DNA of 64,000 nt from Symsagittifera roscoffensis (taxonomy: Eukaryota; Xenacoelomorpha; Acoela; Convolutidae): the NCBI RefSeq assembly GCF_963678635.1, contig NC_087069.1:42920688-42984687 (forward strand). The letters run 5' to 3'. Positions 46,495 to 58,404 of the stretch are shown here, in pieces; position 1 is the stretch's first letter; each line of letters starts with the position of its first letter. The notes under the pieces are model-generated. The model worked only from the letters and a program-made list of their open reading frames with translations, was not told the DNA's origin and searched no databases. Both the position numbers and the translations under genes were made by a program.

Positions 46495-48640
46495 TTAAAA
46501 AATCCGCTGTAATCTTGTGGGTAAATATCTGAAAATCCTGCTGTTTCTACAAGTTTCCGTTAAATTATGGTCTATTGATTGTCGTTGTATAGCGTCCATT
46601 TGTGTTATTAGTTCTTGAAACTGTTGTGTTCTAATGTGATGTTGTATATTGGATTTAGAATATATACCGATTGATTGTAAATCGATATTTGGGTTGCAAG
46701 CAATATCTCGAATGCTTTCTGATGAAAACTTTTTTAGTGGCTGCATGAGTGTAGGGTATGGTGTAAGTAGATAGTATTCTTCTTCGTCAGGGTTTAATTG
46801 TACGACAATGTGGCTATGTTTTGATCCACATGGGACTGCGATATCCCAAAAATATGTTCGTCTTGAAAATGTATCAACAAAATGTACTTTATTTTGTAGA
46901 ATATGGGGATTCTTTTGTAACAACGTTTGTCCTCAAAAACATATAGTGGTGATACTTTTTTGGTGCAAGTATAAAACCATAAAATGTTTCCTTCATAATC
47001 AAAGAAATTTGATCTATTTCCGGATAACAAATATCCTGCGTATGGTATTTTTAGAATTGCTAATGCGAGTGATTGTAGAATTTGTGTTCTCTCTTGTTCG
47101 CATAGTTGATGGAGTATTTTTAATTCAGAAAGTGATATTTCTTGGAAAATTCTACTAATTGTGTAGTCTAATTTGATATCTAAGTGAATGTCATAATGTA
47201 TTGCGCCAAAATAAGTACTGTTCGTTAATGATAGTTCTTGTAAACGTGTGCTTTTACTGTCGTATGATTCTAGTCTTCCACCAGGATTTCCTGCGTTTTT
47301 GCGGAGGTTCACTGGGATGTATGATGTATCTTCGTTTATTAGGTGATGTGTTGCATAGGGGTCAAAATTTATTTTTTCAGTGGTCATGTCAAAACCTTCG
47401 TCGTATTCAACAAAAATTTCGGAGTATTGTGTTTTTTAGAGTGGGTTTTTGTATTTACATGCAAATTCTGTTTCGTGATATATTTGAAAACGTGTCAATT
47501 TATTTTCTATATAATGGCTGTTTCTAAATTTAGTACTTCTTCTTTGAGTTGGGTTTACTTTTTCAAATGGGATTGATTCAATAAAGTATTTTTGGTGAAA
47601 TTTAATCATTCTAGCGTGTATTCTTGCGACTTGGAAAACTGTGCAGGTTTCTTCAGGAAACCATACTATGGTTGCTTGTGTGCGTGTTGTAGGATCGCAA
47701 TATCCTTGGTCATTTTTGCAAGGAAATTGAATGCCTTGATAAAGGATTGTGAGACGGGTTCACTTGTTCGTATGGAATTGATTCAATAATATATTTTTCA
47801 TTAAAATTTATCATTCGAGCGTGTATTTTTGCTACTTGAAACGTTGTGCATGTATCTTCGCGAAACCAAACAATTGTTGCTTGGGTTCTTGTTGTAGGGT
47901 CACAATAACCTTGATAATTTTTGCAAGGCAATCTAATTCCCTGATAGATCATGATGTTATCAGTTAAATATCGTGTGAGTTTTACTTTTACAAGTTGTAT
48001 TTTCCAATCAAAAAACCTTATTTCTTGATAACTTTCATTTTTTGTATCAGCTTTGCAATTTGAGGGATCATTGATACCTATTTGTGGTATCCAGTGTTTA
48101 TCAAGAAGATCGTATGTCAATATTCCGTGTGTTCCATGAAAGGGGAAATTTCTGTCTAGTCCAATGTGACCTTGGTGTCTTTCAAGTTCTGCTTGATGTG
48201 CTAAGTCTGGGAAAACTTGAAAATTTACAAGTGTTCTATTCGTTCCGTCGTTTTGTGTTAAGTTAAATCGTCTAAGTTCATTCTTGAGGGCTAAGATCTA
48301 GTAATCTTTCTGTATTACTCTGATAGAAAGATTCGTGGTCTAGTCGGATTTTAATTCCGTTGAGACTTGCGAGCAGTGTACTTTCTTTTCAGAAAATGAT
48401 GCTGTAAACTTGTATCCTGTTAATGTTGGTGATCGGGCTTTCGAGTATAGTGTTGCTATTACAGTTGTGCTTTCTATAGCTTGTCGTTCTGATTCGCATT
48501 GTGTTACTTGGTTTATAGCGTATTTGTGTAGTGTTTTTTGTTCGTTTTCTTCACAATCATAGTGTGTTACTAATGAATCCTGAGGTCCTGTACGAGTGGA
48601 TGGATTTGTATGTTATTCGGAAAAAATTTAAAAAAGATTG
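46495..48640 (-). pseudogene. Env-like glycoprotein ectodomain, element 3 (multiply broken)
   Basis: Several minus-strand frames in consecutive order read as one Cys-containing ectodomain: 48640-48345, 48265-47710, 47755-47500, 47387-46794 and 46923-46495. Landmarks include HYDCEEN, a Cys pair around GYCDPTTRTQATIVWF, the N-glycosylation sequon NST, LCEQERTQIL, GYLLSGNRSNFFDYEG, and a Cys-Tyr-Lys-Arg-Ile-Pro segment followed by VDTFSRRTYFWD. Position between integrase and LTR, sequons and a downstream membrane segment mark it as an envelope protein for membrane fusion. The pattern reminds me of class III-like glycoproteins captured from negative-strand RNA viruses (Chuviridae-like), but that is from memory. 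At least four frameshifts and stops disable it. Confidence 0.65.
47550..47965 (-). repeat. Diverged tandem duplication of about 205 bp inside env
   Basis: ATTGATTCA..TAGCGTGTATT..TTGC.ACTTG and GTTGTAGG.TC.CAATA.CCTTG occur at 47572-47754 and again at 47777-47965. Identity is only about 78%, yet both copies encode the same peptide pattern ending in the CDPTTRTQAT segment. The period, 205, is not a multiple of three. Confidence 0.8.
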
Positions 48641-48865
48641 TGTTGAAACGTAAATATCTTTAAATTAAACAGTTGTATGATAATCCGGAGTATGGGTTAT
48701 AAAAAGTGATATATCCAATTGTGTTTTTAGTGTATCTATCGTATTTATATATTACTTCAGTTGTTATAAATGGAGGAGGTAGTGATTGAGCTGTTATGTT
48801 TGGTGGACTTAGGGGAAAAGGGGGTTGAACAATATTATTAAGTTTGACTGTGATTTCAAATTTTA

Positions 48866-49785
48866 ATTAGAGACTGTTTTGTTGAAGTATTTGAATGTTA
48901 TGTTCTCGGATATCTTCGTGGAAATCTTGTCTATATTGAAATCTATTAAGTGCCCAATTATGGAGTCGGTTACTTTCTTGATATTGTCCAAATAGTGGGG
49001 GAGGTGCTACGAAAGTATTCCAATCTAATCGTAAAGGGATATTTGACGATGATTGTTCTCGGTATCTAGCGTCGAGGTTGTTTGGAAAATTTAAAGGAAA
49101 AATTGTTGGTGAGATTTGACTTTTTGATGGTGTTGATGGAAGTGAGAGTGTTTCTGGTAATAATGATAGTGTTGTATCAGAAAAAATATCTATTGGTTCA
49201 TTTACTATATTCAGTTCACCTTGAATATATGAGTGTGTTGTCCAATATGGTGGTCGTTCTGTGGTGTCTGGGGGATTAAAAGGGTCTTCTCGGATTTGTT
49301 GTGCTGTTGGGGTTGAACCTAGGTAGTCTGAGGGTATGTTTGAGATGCTATGTTGTGAAAGAAGTGTGGGAGTCTCTGGTAGTGTACTGCTTGAAAGTTC
49401 TGAGGTAGTTGGTGTTGGTGATTGGGATATATCAAAATGAACTCTGGGGGTTTGAAAATTTCTATTCCTCGCGGATGTATAATTTGTCTATGTATCTCAG
49501 ATGAATTTTGATTTTGGCTAACATGTCTGACTCGATTGAGGTCTTGTTGCAACGTGGGATATAATTTATATGTTTGTTCACTTAAAGATGTTTGTCGATG
49601 AACTGGTTCTAGTGGTTCTGATAAGCGTGCGTGTCGTTCTTCAAAGGTGTATAGATTTTCTTGAAAAGAAATGCGTGTTGATGGTTGGGGATTGTTTGTA
49701 TTTGTAGATGTTATTGGACTTTCTTGGGATGTGGTTGGTGGGGGCTCGTTTGGTGGTGGTTGATTAGCAATTTTGGAAAATTATC
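48866..49785 (-). pseudogene. Frame D: Pro/Ser/Thr-rich protein between integrase and env, element 3
   Basis: From about 49785 leftwards there is an open stretch rich in Pro, Thr, Ser, Asn and Gln (QPPPNEPPPTTSQESP, then LYTFEERHARLSEPL). It shifts frame near 49460 and continues (SPTPTTSELSSSTLPETP, later PPPLFGQYQESNRLHNW) to a TAA near 48866. Total is about 300 codons. It has no known domain and looks disordered apart from the last 60 residues. It could be the N-terminal part of the env precursor or a separate accessory protein. Confidence 0.5.
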
Positions 49786-50073
49786 TGAATTTTAATTTTT
49801 ATTGGAAAATTTGTGTTTATTATAATATTCTTCAATAAAAAGTATCAAGAAAAAAAGTTGCTAGGGCAAAGGTGACTATTGCTTTTTTTATACATTTGCA
49901 CATTGTCATGATGAGGGAGATTGAAAATATGAGGAAATTATGAATAAAAGAAAAATATCTGTTCGACTGAAAATAGTTCGTATCAATTAGATAGGTTATA
50001 CGTAATCGTACCTGTAGATGTGGTCAAGGATTTGGGAAAGTTGGAGATATATTTCAAATAGGGACTAGAAAAT

Positions 50074-50440
50074 TTAAAAAAGATTGCAAAAATTCATAGA
50101 AATTATTATTAGAAATTCGAAAGTTTCAATGAAAAGGTATATCAAAAATTTAATTAGATTGAAAAATTTTGTGAAGAGGTTTAGAAGTTTTTGTTTTATG
50201 TGATCAACTTTTATCAACGTTCGTCGAATATTTTTTAAAGTTTTGAGGCGAAATTCAAGTGTGGTTGGATTATTTATTGATTTTTTGACAAGTGGGTTGA
50301 GTTTTGTCAAAAATTGTTGAGGGCTATTTTTTCGGTGTTCGGGAGGTCTTCGTAGTATTGTTTTCATTTGTTGGATAAATGGTGGTATCTTTGAAAAACT
50401 TGTACTTTGGGCCAAGTGATCATGGGTCTTTTTTACTTTA
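50074..50440 (-). CDS. Small frame with hydrophobic C-terminus, element 3
   Basis: An open frame of about 120 codons, basic in its first two thirds and ending in FLIYLFIETFEFLIIISMNF, a likely membrane segment. The first ATG lies about 20 codons into the frame (MKTILRR), so the start is unclear. It lies between the integrase tail and frame D. A small membrane accessory protein or the leader of a longer spliced product are both possible. Confidence 0.35.
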
Positions 50441-51140
50441 GGTTAATTTGCCATTTTTGGTTGGGGGACTTTTGAGGTCTGAATTGGGAGAATATTGTTG
50501 ACTTTTGCCTAATCTGATAGGGGAGGGTTATAATATTGAAGTAGTGTTTTTTCAGTTGTCAAGTTTTAGCAAGTTGCTTGTTTTTGACCTGGAGGTTGTA
50601 AAGTTATAGTTATAGATATGCCTGGAGATTATTTTCTATCGGCTAAATAAGTTTGTGTTAGAGATAGAAAGGTGACAATTTGAACAATTTTTATTGGCTG
50701 AATTTGAACTAGAATTGGCCGAGGTTATTTTCAGCTTGTTTTTACAGAAATGTGAAGGTGTAAAGTGATTTATAAGAATGTTTACCTTAATCTTAAATAA
50801 AGGTTGTTTCTGAAATTCAACGTTCTTTAATATTTTAGATCGTGGGATGAATGTTTTATAGTTTTTCCGTGGTTGACTTCAAAGGCGTGATGCTTCTCTA
50901 TGTTCGGATTTTTGTTGTTTATCCTGTGGTAAAATTTTTTCTGTAAGTTTTCTATTTTTCTTTTTTCTTGAGGTATTTTTGGTTCTGGTGTGTTTGATCT
51001 TTGAGGGTCTATATTTTGCTGATTATTTGTTTTTGTATTTTTTGTGGTATTAACGTTTTGATTTTGTTCTATTTGAGGGTTATTTTGAACGATTTGTAAA
51101 CATGTGAAAGAATATAATTGAGTTAATTCGCGAAGTGCGT
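50441..51140 (-). other. Decayed region after integrase, element 3
   Basis: A polar stretch after the integrase end (QNNPQIEQNQNVNTTKNT) shows that pol once ran further. Beyond about 50900 only stops are seen. Confidence 0.45.
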
Positions 51141-51141
51141 A

Positions 51142-52705
51142 TTACTTTGGATAATAAGGTAAAAGGTTGTTACGGTGTTGTTTGATTTCCTTCTTGCTGG
51201 AGTCAGTAAGTTTGTATGTTACCTCAGTAGATTTATCGATTAATTGGTATGATCCTTTTCGAAGTGGTTGTAATGTTTTGGATCTTCCTTTTTCTGTATT
51301 AAAATTAGGTATTGAAACGAATGTTCCAATTTTCAAGTCTGGGGCTGGCATGAAGCGTGAATTAATTTGGTTATTTATTTTTTACTCTTGTAACAATATT
51401 TTGTTACTTTTTGGTAGATTTCATTATGTTTTTTATCTGTTTTTAAAATCCATTCGGTATGTGTACCGGAAGCTAATTTCAAAATATGTGGATGATGAAA
51501 GTGGTCTTGATCATGTGTGTAAGGGTAGGTTATAACAAATTGAATTTTTGTTGGGTTGACAATAACCTTGTGCATTTTTAAAAGCGTTTGCTGTAAGCAT
51601 GATTGGTTTTCGTGGCTTTTGATTAAAAACCATTTCGTATGGTAAAATTCCTAAAGTTGTTGTGATTTGTGAATTATAGGATAATGGAAATATTTTACAT
51701 CTGTTGACCATTCAGTATATCGTGTATTATTTCCATTAATGATGCATCTAAGATATTCTTGTAGTGAACGATTCATACCTTCGACTAACCCATTTGTCCA
51801 AAGTGCATGAGATGTACGTGGTTTATGTTTAATATTATACAGGTGGCATAATTTGATGATTTCGTTGTTAATGAATTCTGTTCCATTATCTGTGACTAGT
51901 ATTTCTGGTAGTCCGAATTTAGCTATCCAATGTTCGTAATGTGTTGTGTTTGCGTATAAAGCATTACAATGAGGTACTGGGTTGAGTGCTACGTAGTGTG
52001 TAAATGCACCATCAATTACCATAATATAAGAATTTCCTTCGGAGGATGGTGAAATTGGTCTTTTTGTGTCAAATGAAATTCTATGATTGAAATATAGACT
52101 TTGTCCTTTAAAATCTTGTTTTGTTGCTATTTGTTTTTGATTTGGATAAAGTTTATTTAATTGACATATTATTAAATTGTTGCATAATACTTTAATCCAA
52201 TTGGTGCATTTGGGAAGTAAAATTTTTGTGTAAAATTTGAACATGTCTTTTCTGATCCTGAGTGTCTTTTTGTATGTTGTGTATGGGATATGATAAATTC
52301 CATCAGCATCATGCTGAGGGGGAGACTGGGTACTTTAAAATCGGGTGTTTGATATTCTAAAAGGTCTGTAATTTCATTAATAGTTGTATTATTGTAATTT
52401 CTAAAATATCGGAGGAGTGTTTTTTTTTCCTAATTTTGTTGTATTAGCCTTTGTTGGTTTTGTTTTATACTTGTGCCATGATTTGAGTTGTCGAATTACG
52501 GGATCAAATTTTTGATATTTTTGTAATAACTATAGTTTAATTTTTCTGTTGGTGGTAGAAAAATATTTTCAACTTCTATTTCTGATAAAGGAATTGTGTC
52601 GAGTGGATCATGGAGATCAAAAACTTGATTTATTGTGTATTTTGAGTCATTCATTGGTGGTCCTGATAAATTTGTTTTGTCAGTTAAATTTTCTTTTTCT
52701 ATCAA
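51142..52705 (-). pseudogene. Integrase, element 3
   Basis: The core lies at 52150-51711. The first Asp is in YIMVIDGAFTHY. The second is in VTDNGTEF, and exactly 35 residues later comes the Glu in GLVEGMN: a canonical D,D35E triad. ILPYEMVFNQKPR marks the post-core segment. A C-terminal GPY/F-like module (KGSYQLIDKSTEVTYKLTD) is at 51300-51160. Upstream, a His-rich segment (SHTQHTKRHSGSEKT, near 52290) and LIICQLNK look like the H2C2 finger with a damaged Cys pair. Frames change near 52240, 51700 and 51500, so the copy is broken although the catalytic acids are intact. Confidence 0.9.
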
Positions 52706-53432
52706 TGGAAAGGTGTCTATTTTGTGTGGTTGTTGTTTGATTGTTTTTTGTTTTATTTTTTATCCAATGTGAATAAGGAATTGGTTTGAATGTGGATGTT
52801 CCTAATAGATCTACTTCATAGTGGTCATTTTGACAACCTAAATAGAGTGGGAAATGTTGTAAGTTATTTATTTGTGACTGATCTATATCAGTTTTTACTG
52901 CATATTTGCATTCCAATCTTGGTGATGTTTCATTTTTTGCAAGATAGAATTTAATATTTTGCGGTATTTCAACTGTAGTTTTTCGTGTAAGTAGTTCAGG
53001 TGGTGTATTTCTACTTAATGTATCTGGTAATGCAAGATTTTTTCCTGCTGACCAAACTATATGTAAGTTTGGGAACTTCAATAAAATTAATTGAAATCAA
53101 TAAACTCTATGTTTTGGGTTTGATTTCTGTGTAAAAAGAAATATTATAGGTTTATGATCTGTAAATAGAACTGTTGGATGTTCAGATTCAATTATTAGAA
53201 ATTCATGTTCGGTAAGTGTGTATATTATAGCTGTGCATTCTCTCATGAGAGTAGAGAGTCGTAGTTCAGCTTGTGTAAATAAGCGAGAATTTGCTGATAT
53301 AAGATTCATTTTGTTTGCTCCACTGTGTGATTGTAGCAATGCTGCGCCGATGCCAAAGTTTGAAGCATCGCACATTGCGTAAAATGGTTGATTTGGATCT
53401 GGGTTTGTATTTAATATTTGTTCTGTTAACAA
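52680..53432 (-). pseudogene. RNase H and following linker, element 3
   Basis: MCDASNFGIGAALLQ gives the first Asp, RECTAIIYTLTEHEF the Glu and TDHKPI the next Asp. The next frame has IVWSAGKNLALPDTLSRNTP, the conserved end of the domain. One frameshift occurs near 53090. Confidence 0.9.
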
Positions 53433-53557
53433 TTTTTAAATTTCTTTGAACCTTGTTTGATTTTCGGTAGTCCATTCGAGGTTATTTTGTTGTCTAAGGA
53501 CGTTATAGAAAGGTCTTAAGTATAATTGCATTTTGTATACATATTTACTTAGTAAAT

Positions 53558-54340
53558 TTAACATTCCAAGATATTCTTGGTTTTTCTTTCTATTTTGGGT
53601 GGTTGAAGTTTCTGAACCGCGTGTATTCGTGATTTCAATGGAGTTATAGTGTTTCTTTCGATAATGTGGCCAAGAAATTTTACGCTTGTTTTGTCTGGAG
53701 CTGCTTTCATGTTTTCATTTTTGATTCTTTGATGATATTGTTCTAAAATTAAAAACATTTCGTCTTTCTTTCGTTTGTGACTGCATGAAAACATCATCTA
53801 AGTATGTGATTGCATGTTTTTTGAGTATAAGTGGTCTAAAAATTTTACTCAAAAAAGCTGAAAAAGCTGCTGGTCCTATGGAAATCCATAGAATAATATA
53901 TTGAATTCGTATTGTTGATTATCAATAACGAATTGTGTTAATCGTCGTGATTGTTCATCTAGTGGCATTTGATTGTATGCACTATTCATATCTGCGGTTG
54001 TGAAAGATTTACCAATTACTTTTGTTAGAATTAATTGAATAGGTTCAATGGGCCAATTACAATTAGTTTCGTCAATTAGTGAATTGAGGTATCTGGCATC
54101 TAGAACGAGTTTTAGTGATTCTCCTTTAGCTAAGATGATAACTGGATTGATAAATGTGTTAACTTTTGGTTGTTCTTCTTTGTTTACTGGTGATATAATT
54201 TCATATTGTTCTAAAATGTCAAGTACTCTGCTTACTTTATCTTGTAAGTGTATCGGTACTTTAATTGCTCTTTGTTGTTTGAAAACTGCGTCAGGTTTTA
54301 AAGTTAAATATAGTGGTGAACTGTTGGAAACTTTAATCAT
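53558..54340 (-). pseudogene. Reverse transcriptase, element 3
   Basis: RT blocks in order: KLVLDARYLNSLID, FTTADMNSAYNQMPL (first catalytic Asp), QYEFNILFYGFP, then in another frame GPAAFSAFLSKIF and TYLDDVFM with the catalytic Asp pair near 53785-53800. KTSVKFLGHIIE and VQKLQPPK follow in a third frame. Two single-base breaks (near 53880 and 53770) separate the parts. Catalytic residues are all present. Confidence 0.92.
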
Positions 54341-54842
54341 AGTTCGGCTAATTTGTCGAATTCTTTTTGTGTTTTTTGGGAATGTTAAAAATTAAACATT
54401 GTTAGAAACTTTTGTTGTTTTTCCGTATAATGTGATATTTTAAACGTTGTTTTAAAATATGGTGTTTTTGTGAAGTTGTCAGTGTTTCTTTTTTCGTTGC
54501 TTATTATGTTGGTTTTTGATAATTCTTCATCAAGAATTGTGGAATGACATATATCTAGTAGTTGTAGTATATTATTGACTCGATATGCTACTTCATTTGT
54601 GGGTGAAGTTGTAGCATTTGTTTCACAGTAACCTTAGAGTCCTAAGGGTAGTGTTATCTGGTATGGTGAATTTTTATATACGTGTAATGAAATAATATCT
54701 GAGTTTGAATGTCCGTATATTTTATAGATGAAATTGGAATTCGAAAAAATTTATGGATGGGTTTAAATTCAAGGTCTGACATAAAGAGATGCTGTTTGTT
54801 TTGGTCTTTATCGTACTGGTGGACTTGTTTGATTGAAAAGTT

Positions 54843-55340
54843 TTATACATTTTCTGATAGTGGTTTCAGGTATTTTCGTTCCTGATTGTAAATAGGATAA
54901 AATTTGGAGAAAAATGGTGGTTGTTTGTTTAATATTTGAAAGAATGTTAAGGATGTGTTTTTTGTCCTTGTGTATTTATCTTTTATATGAAGTTTGCTAT
55001 TCAAAATGTTTATTGTGGGAATATACTTAGTTATAATTGGTATGCCAATGATATTGAGTTTTATGTCTGCAATTTGAAATGTTTGCTTAAATGGTTTATT
55101 TAGTATTTTATTTTGTTCCATTGTTCTAGTGGGAACAAGGAAAAATTGGATTTTGCCGTAATTTACTAATGTTGATCCTTGTGCTGCTGCAAATTTACTG
55201 GCGGTCTTTATAGGTGTTAGGATTGGATGTAACGATTAGATTTCATTCTAGGTAGGGATGTTAATAATATTTGATTCTGCTCCTGAATCAACTAAAAAAT
55301 CTATTTCAAGATCGGGTGGTTGAAATTTTTTACTTTTTTA
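54843..55340 (-). pseudogene. Aspartic protease, element 3
   Basis: FLVDSGAESNIINIP at about 55300-55255 is a retropepsin active site (DSGA). Downstream, IADIKLNIIGIPIITKYIP matches the conserved late strand of gypsy proteases with its Ile-Ile-Gly. The two parts are in different frames. Its product would process Gag-Pol. Confidence 0.85.
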
Positions 55341-55372
55341 CTTTTTGGGCTTTCTAAGAGAAATGGGGTTGT

Positions 55373-56352
55373 TCAAGTTTTTTCTCTTGGCTGTTCTTTT
55401 TGTATATTTTGGTAAATGTGATTTGTACTTGAGCGTTGTTTTTCGTTATTGACTACTGTATTTATTTCATTTACATTCTGTTCAACTGATATATCGTTTC
55501 TTATGGGTCTAGTATAGTAGTCTTGAAGAAGTTCCGATTGATTTTCGTAAATTTGTGAACTAAATGGTTGTTCGTATATAATGGGTTTGTAGCCGTTTTT
55601 GACTGTGATCATATTAACTGAGATAGTGTTATTTGTATCACTCTCGCTGTCTGTTGATTCACAATTAATGTGGTTTAATTGTAGTTCGATTGTTTCTGTG
55701 CTGTCAATACCAGGGGGATCTGAAGTTGTTTCTTCAGGTGTTTGTACCTGATGAATTTCTCGCTGATGTTTCGGTATGTTACTTCTAAATTTGTGTTTGG
55801 AATCAGGGTAACGATTGTTGTTTCTATAAGGGGATTGAGAATAATTTCTTCGATTGTTGTAATTGGGATTCCTATTTTGTGAGTTGTTTCGTGACCTATT
55901 ATAGTAATTGTTATTATTTCCTTGATAATTAGATCTGTTATAGGAATTGTTTCTTGATCTATTGTTTTGGGGTAACACTGATTTCTGTTGTTTGAATAAC
56001 TTCTATTTCTGTTATTTGAGTAGTTTCTATTTCTATTGTACGATGAATTACGTGATCTATCGTTTGAATAGTGTCTATTCCTAGATTTTGAATGGGAATT
56101 GGTGTCAAAAAATTCTGGTCTGTTTGAATTTGATCGTGAATAGTTGTTTCTATATTGGTTATTTTGGCTATTTGATCGACTATATCTATTTTGTGAGAAA
56201 TTTCGTGAATTTCTTTGTTCTGGTGATCTACCTATATAACTAGAGTTATAGGGTGATTGGTTTCTTGAGTAATTTGAATTATTTGGGAGTGGTTTACCAG
56301 AGCTGTTATTAAAATGTATATTTTTGTTTGGTAAATTTTGATCCTTTTTCAT
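55373..56352 (-). pseudogene. Asn/Ser/Arg/Tyr-rich low-complexity linker between gag and protease, element 3
   Basis: Two overlapping frames (56352-55675, 55978-55373) contain repeated NRNYSNNRNRSYS-like units. Such runs are typical of RNA-binding, disordered nucleocapsid extensions. The second half becomes acidic and leads into the protease. One frameshift near 55950 joins them. A stop (about 56389) separates it from the zinc knuckle. Confidence 0.65.
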
Positions 56353-56389
56353 GTATTGATAGAATGATTTATTTGGTTCTTTTTACTTT

Positions 56390-57877
56390 TGTGGTTTATT
56401 TTGGTTATCTTGTTGTTTTTGTCTACATTCGGCAATGCTGTGTCTGTATCTTCGGCAATAATTACACCATTTCTTGAAAGATGGTTTACCTTAGAAATTG
56501 GGATTTTTCTCATATATGTTCAAAATTTCAGTGATTTTTTCAGTTAGGTCTACATCTGAATCGTGTATGTTGTTTATATGTGTAGTATTTGTTTCGATTC
56601 TATAACGTATTGTAGTTTAAGATTTTCTGTTTCTTCGAGTTTCATTGTGATTTCTGCGTGTTCTAATTTGTCAACTAGTTTTCTGAAATCTAAATTTGGT
56701 TCTCGAATTGAAGAGGGATATGATGCTCTCTTTTTTATAGCTATTTTTCTTAAATGGTGTGTTAGAGTAATCATTAAAAATTCTGTCATTTTCTTGTTTT
56801 TATAATTATGAGTGATCAGTGAATATGCTTTTCGAACTAGTGTTTCGATTCTAACTGCCAATTGTTTAATTGTTTCGTTTGGTAGTCTGCGAACTTCATT
56901 GCATAAAACTCTTTGGTGTCGTTTATTTCTTTCAGAATCAAACATTTTTGAAAATTCTTGTGTAAATCTTTTCCAATTTGTTTTTATGTCTATTGCTAAA
57001 ACTGAAAACCATTTCTGAGCTGCGCCATCAAGTGTTGTCTGGATTAACGCAGTGCGTCTATGTATCCAATTTTGATGGATTGGTGTTTTAATTGGTTCAG
57101 GTCCGACATTTAAAATTAAATTTGCCGTGACTGCATTGAAATAGTCTTTTACAGAATATTCAGGGTCTGTGTCTGTGAATACCATTAGTGGTTCAATTGA
57201 TGTTATTGATGATCCACCCATAAGGTATGGATTTATAGTCATTTGTAGTGATTCTGCGGCATTTGGAATTTGTGAAAAATTTGTCAGATGATTTTTTGTT
57301 ATTTCATGTTGTTGCAAATAATATGGTAGTGGTATTTCATTTTGCATTTGCGTTGGTTGATAATAATCAGTATTTGCTGGGTTTTGTGAGTAAAAATTAT
57401 TATTTTGAGGTTCGTGTTTTGATCTAGGTTGTCGCATATGTTGTTCTCGTGTATATGGTTCAAAAATATCTGGTTGATTTACGTGATAAGAGTGGAGTCT
57501 TTGGTTTTGAAAACTTTGATGATGGTTTTGGTCATGAAAATCGTCATCATCTGATGAATGATAATTAGGTGTATAGTAAGGCGTTTTTGTTTATTTTGGT
57601 ATGGCTGTTTACTATTTTTATTCTGTTGAAAAAATGGATAGTTTTCACTTGGGTCTGTTGGAATACGTGGGTTATCATTAAAATTTACGAAATTTGATGT
57701 TTGTTGTTGGGGATTTTGTCGTTGTGAAAATGAACGATTATGCGGATTTGTACGAGGAGGTTTAGATGTTTGTGATCTATTTACGTAGTTATAATTGTGT
57801 TCGGCAAAATTACTTCTGGTGAATATTCTTTGTGTTTGTGGCGGTTTCGTCATTGGACTAAGTGTTTGGTAATCCAT
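56390..57877 (-). pseudogene. Gag: N-terminal region, capsid and CCHC knuckle, element 3
   Basis: An ATG at 57877 opens a Gln/Asn/Pro/Ser-rich N-terminal part (to about 57560, then shifted). The capsid lies in 57437-56574: LDGAAQKWFSVL, KTNWKRFTQEFSKMFDSE and ETIKQLAVRIETLVRKAYSL show the Trp/Phe helices of a Ty3/retroviral capsid. In a third frame CNYCRRYRHSIAEC (56470-56420) is a perfect C-x2-C-x4-H-x4-C knuckle. At least two frameshifts and one stop interrupt it. Confidence 0.88.
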
Positions 57878-57923
57878 ATGTGAATATTTTGGAGCAACGA
57901 GGGTTTAACTGTTGATTGCAATG

Positions 57924-58286
57924 CTACTTGCGGTAATATTGAAGTCTTTTGTTTTGGCGTTGTAAGAATGAATGTTTTGGTGAAATACTTTGTTGTGTAG
58001 TTGTTACAATTGTTTCAACTATTTCCTTATTTATAAAATGTGATGGTGTTTGAATATCTTGTTGTGTAAGATTTCTAGTTCCATTTAAGTTTTCTTGTTG
58101 TACAAGAGTTGAATTTAAACAATAATTTTGTCTTCTATCAGGTAAAAATGAATTATAGTTCAAAGGTGTTGCATCTATTGTAAGTGGAATTACTTTTACA
58201 TAATCTTTGTGAATTGTTTTTGTACTGATTGCTTGACTTGAGGAGAGGAGTCTATTGGTTTGTTCAGAAATAATGGATGAGACCAT
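57924..58286 (-). CDS. Frame C: 120-codon polar frame just before gag, element 3
   Basis: ATG at 58286 (MVSSIISEQTNRLLSS). The protein is rich in Gln, Thr, Ser and Ile with no recognised motif. It ends about 47 bases before the gag ATG. It could be an accessory protein, or part of a gag precursor displaced by a frameshift. Confidence 0.4.
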   Translation of the reverse strand: MVSSIISEQTNRLLSSSQAISTKTIHKDYVKVIPLTIDATPLNYNSFLPDRRQNYCLNSTLVQQENLNGTRNLTQQDIQTPSHFINKEIVETIVTTTQQSISPKHSFLQRQNKRLQYYRK

Positions 58287-58404
58287 TCAGGGTACCAAAT
58301 ATAATCTGATTGTTCGGCAATGACAGTGTAATCATTTGTACTTTGGGGTCTAAAGTTTTTTCTTGCTTGTGCAATTAAATCTATTTTGTGGGTAAAATAG
58401 TCAA

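Noticed and set aside
46808-47576. Overlapping plus-strand frames of 77-116 codons
   Set aside because: Antisense shadows of the env-like frames on the minus strand.
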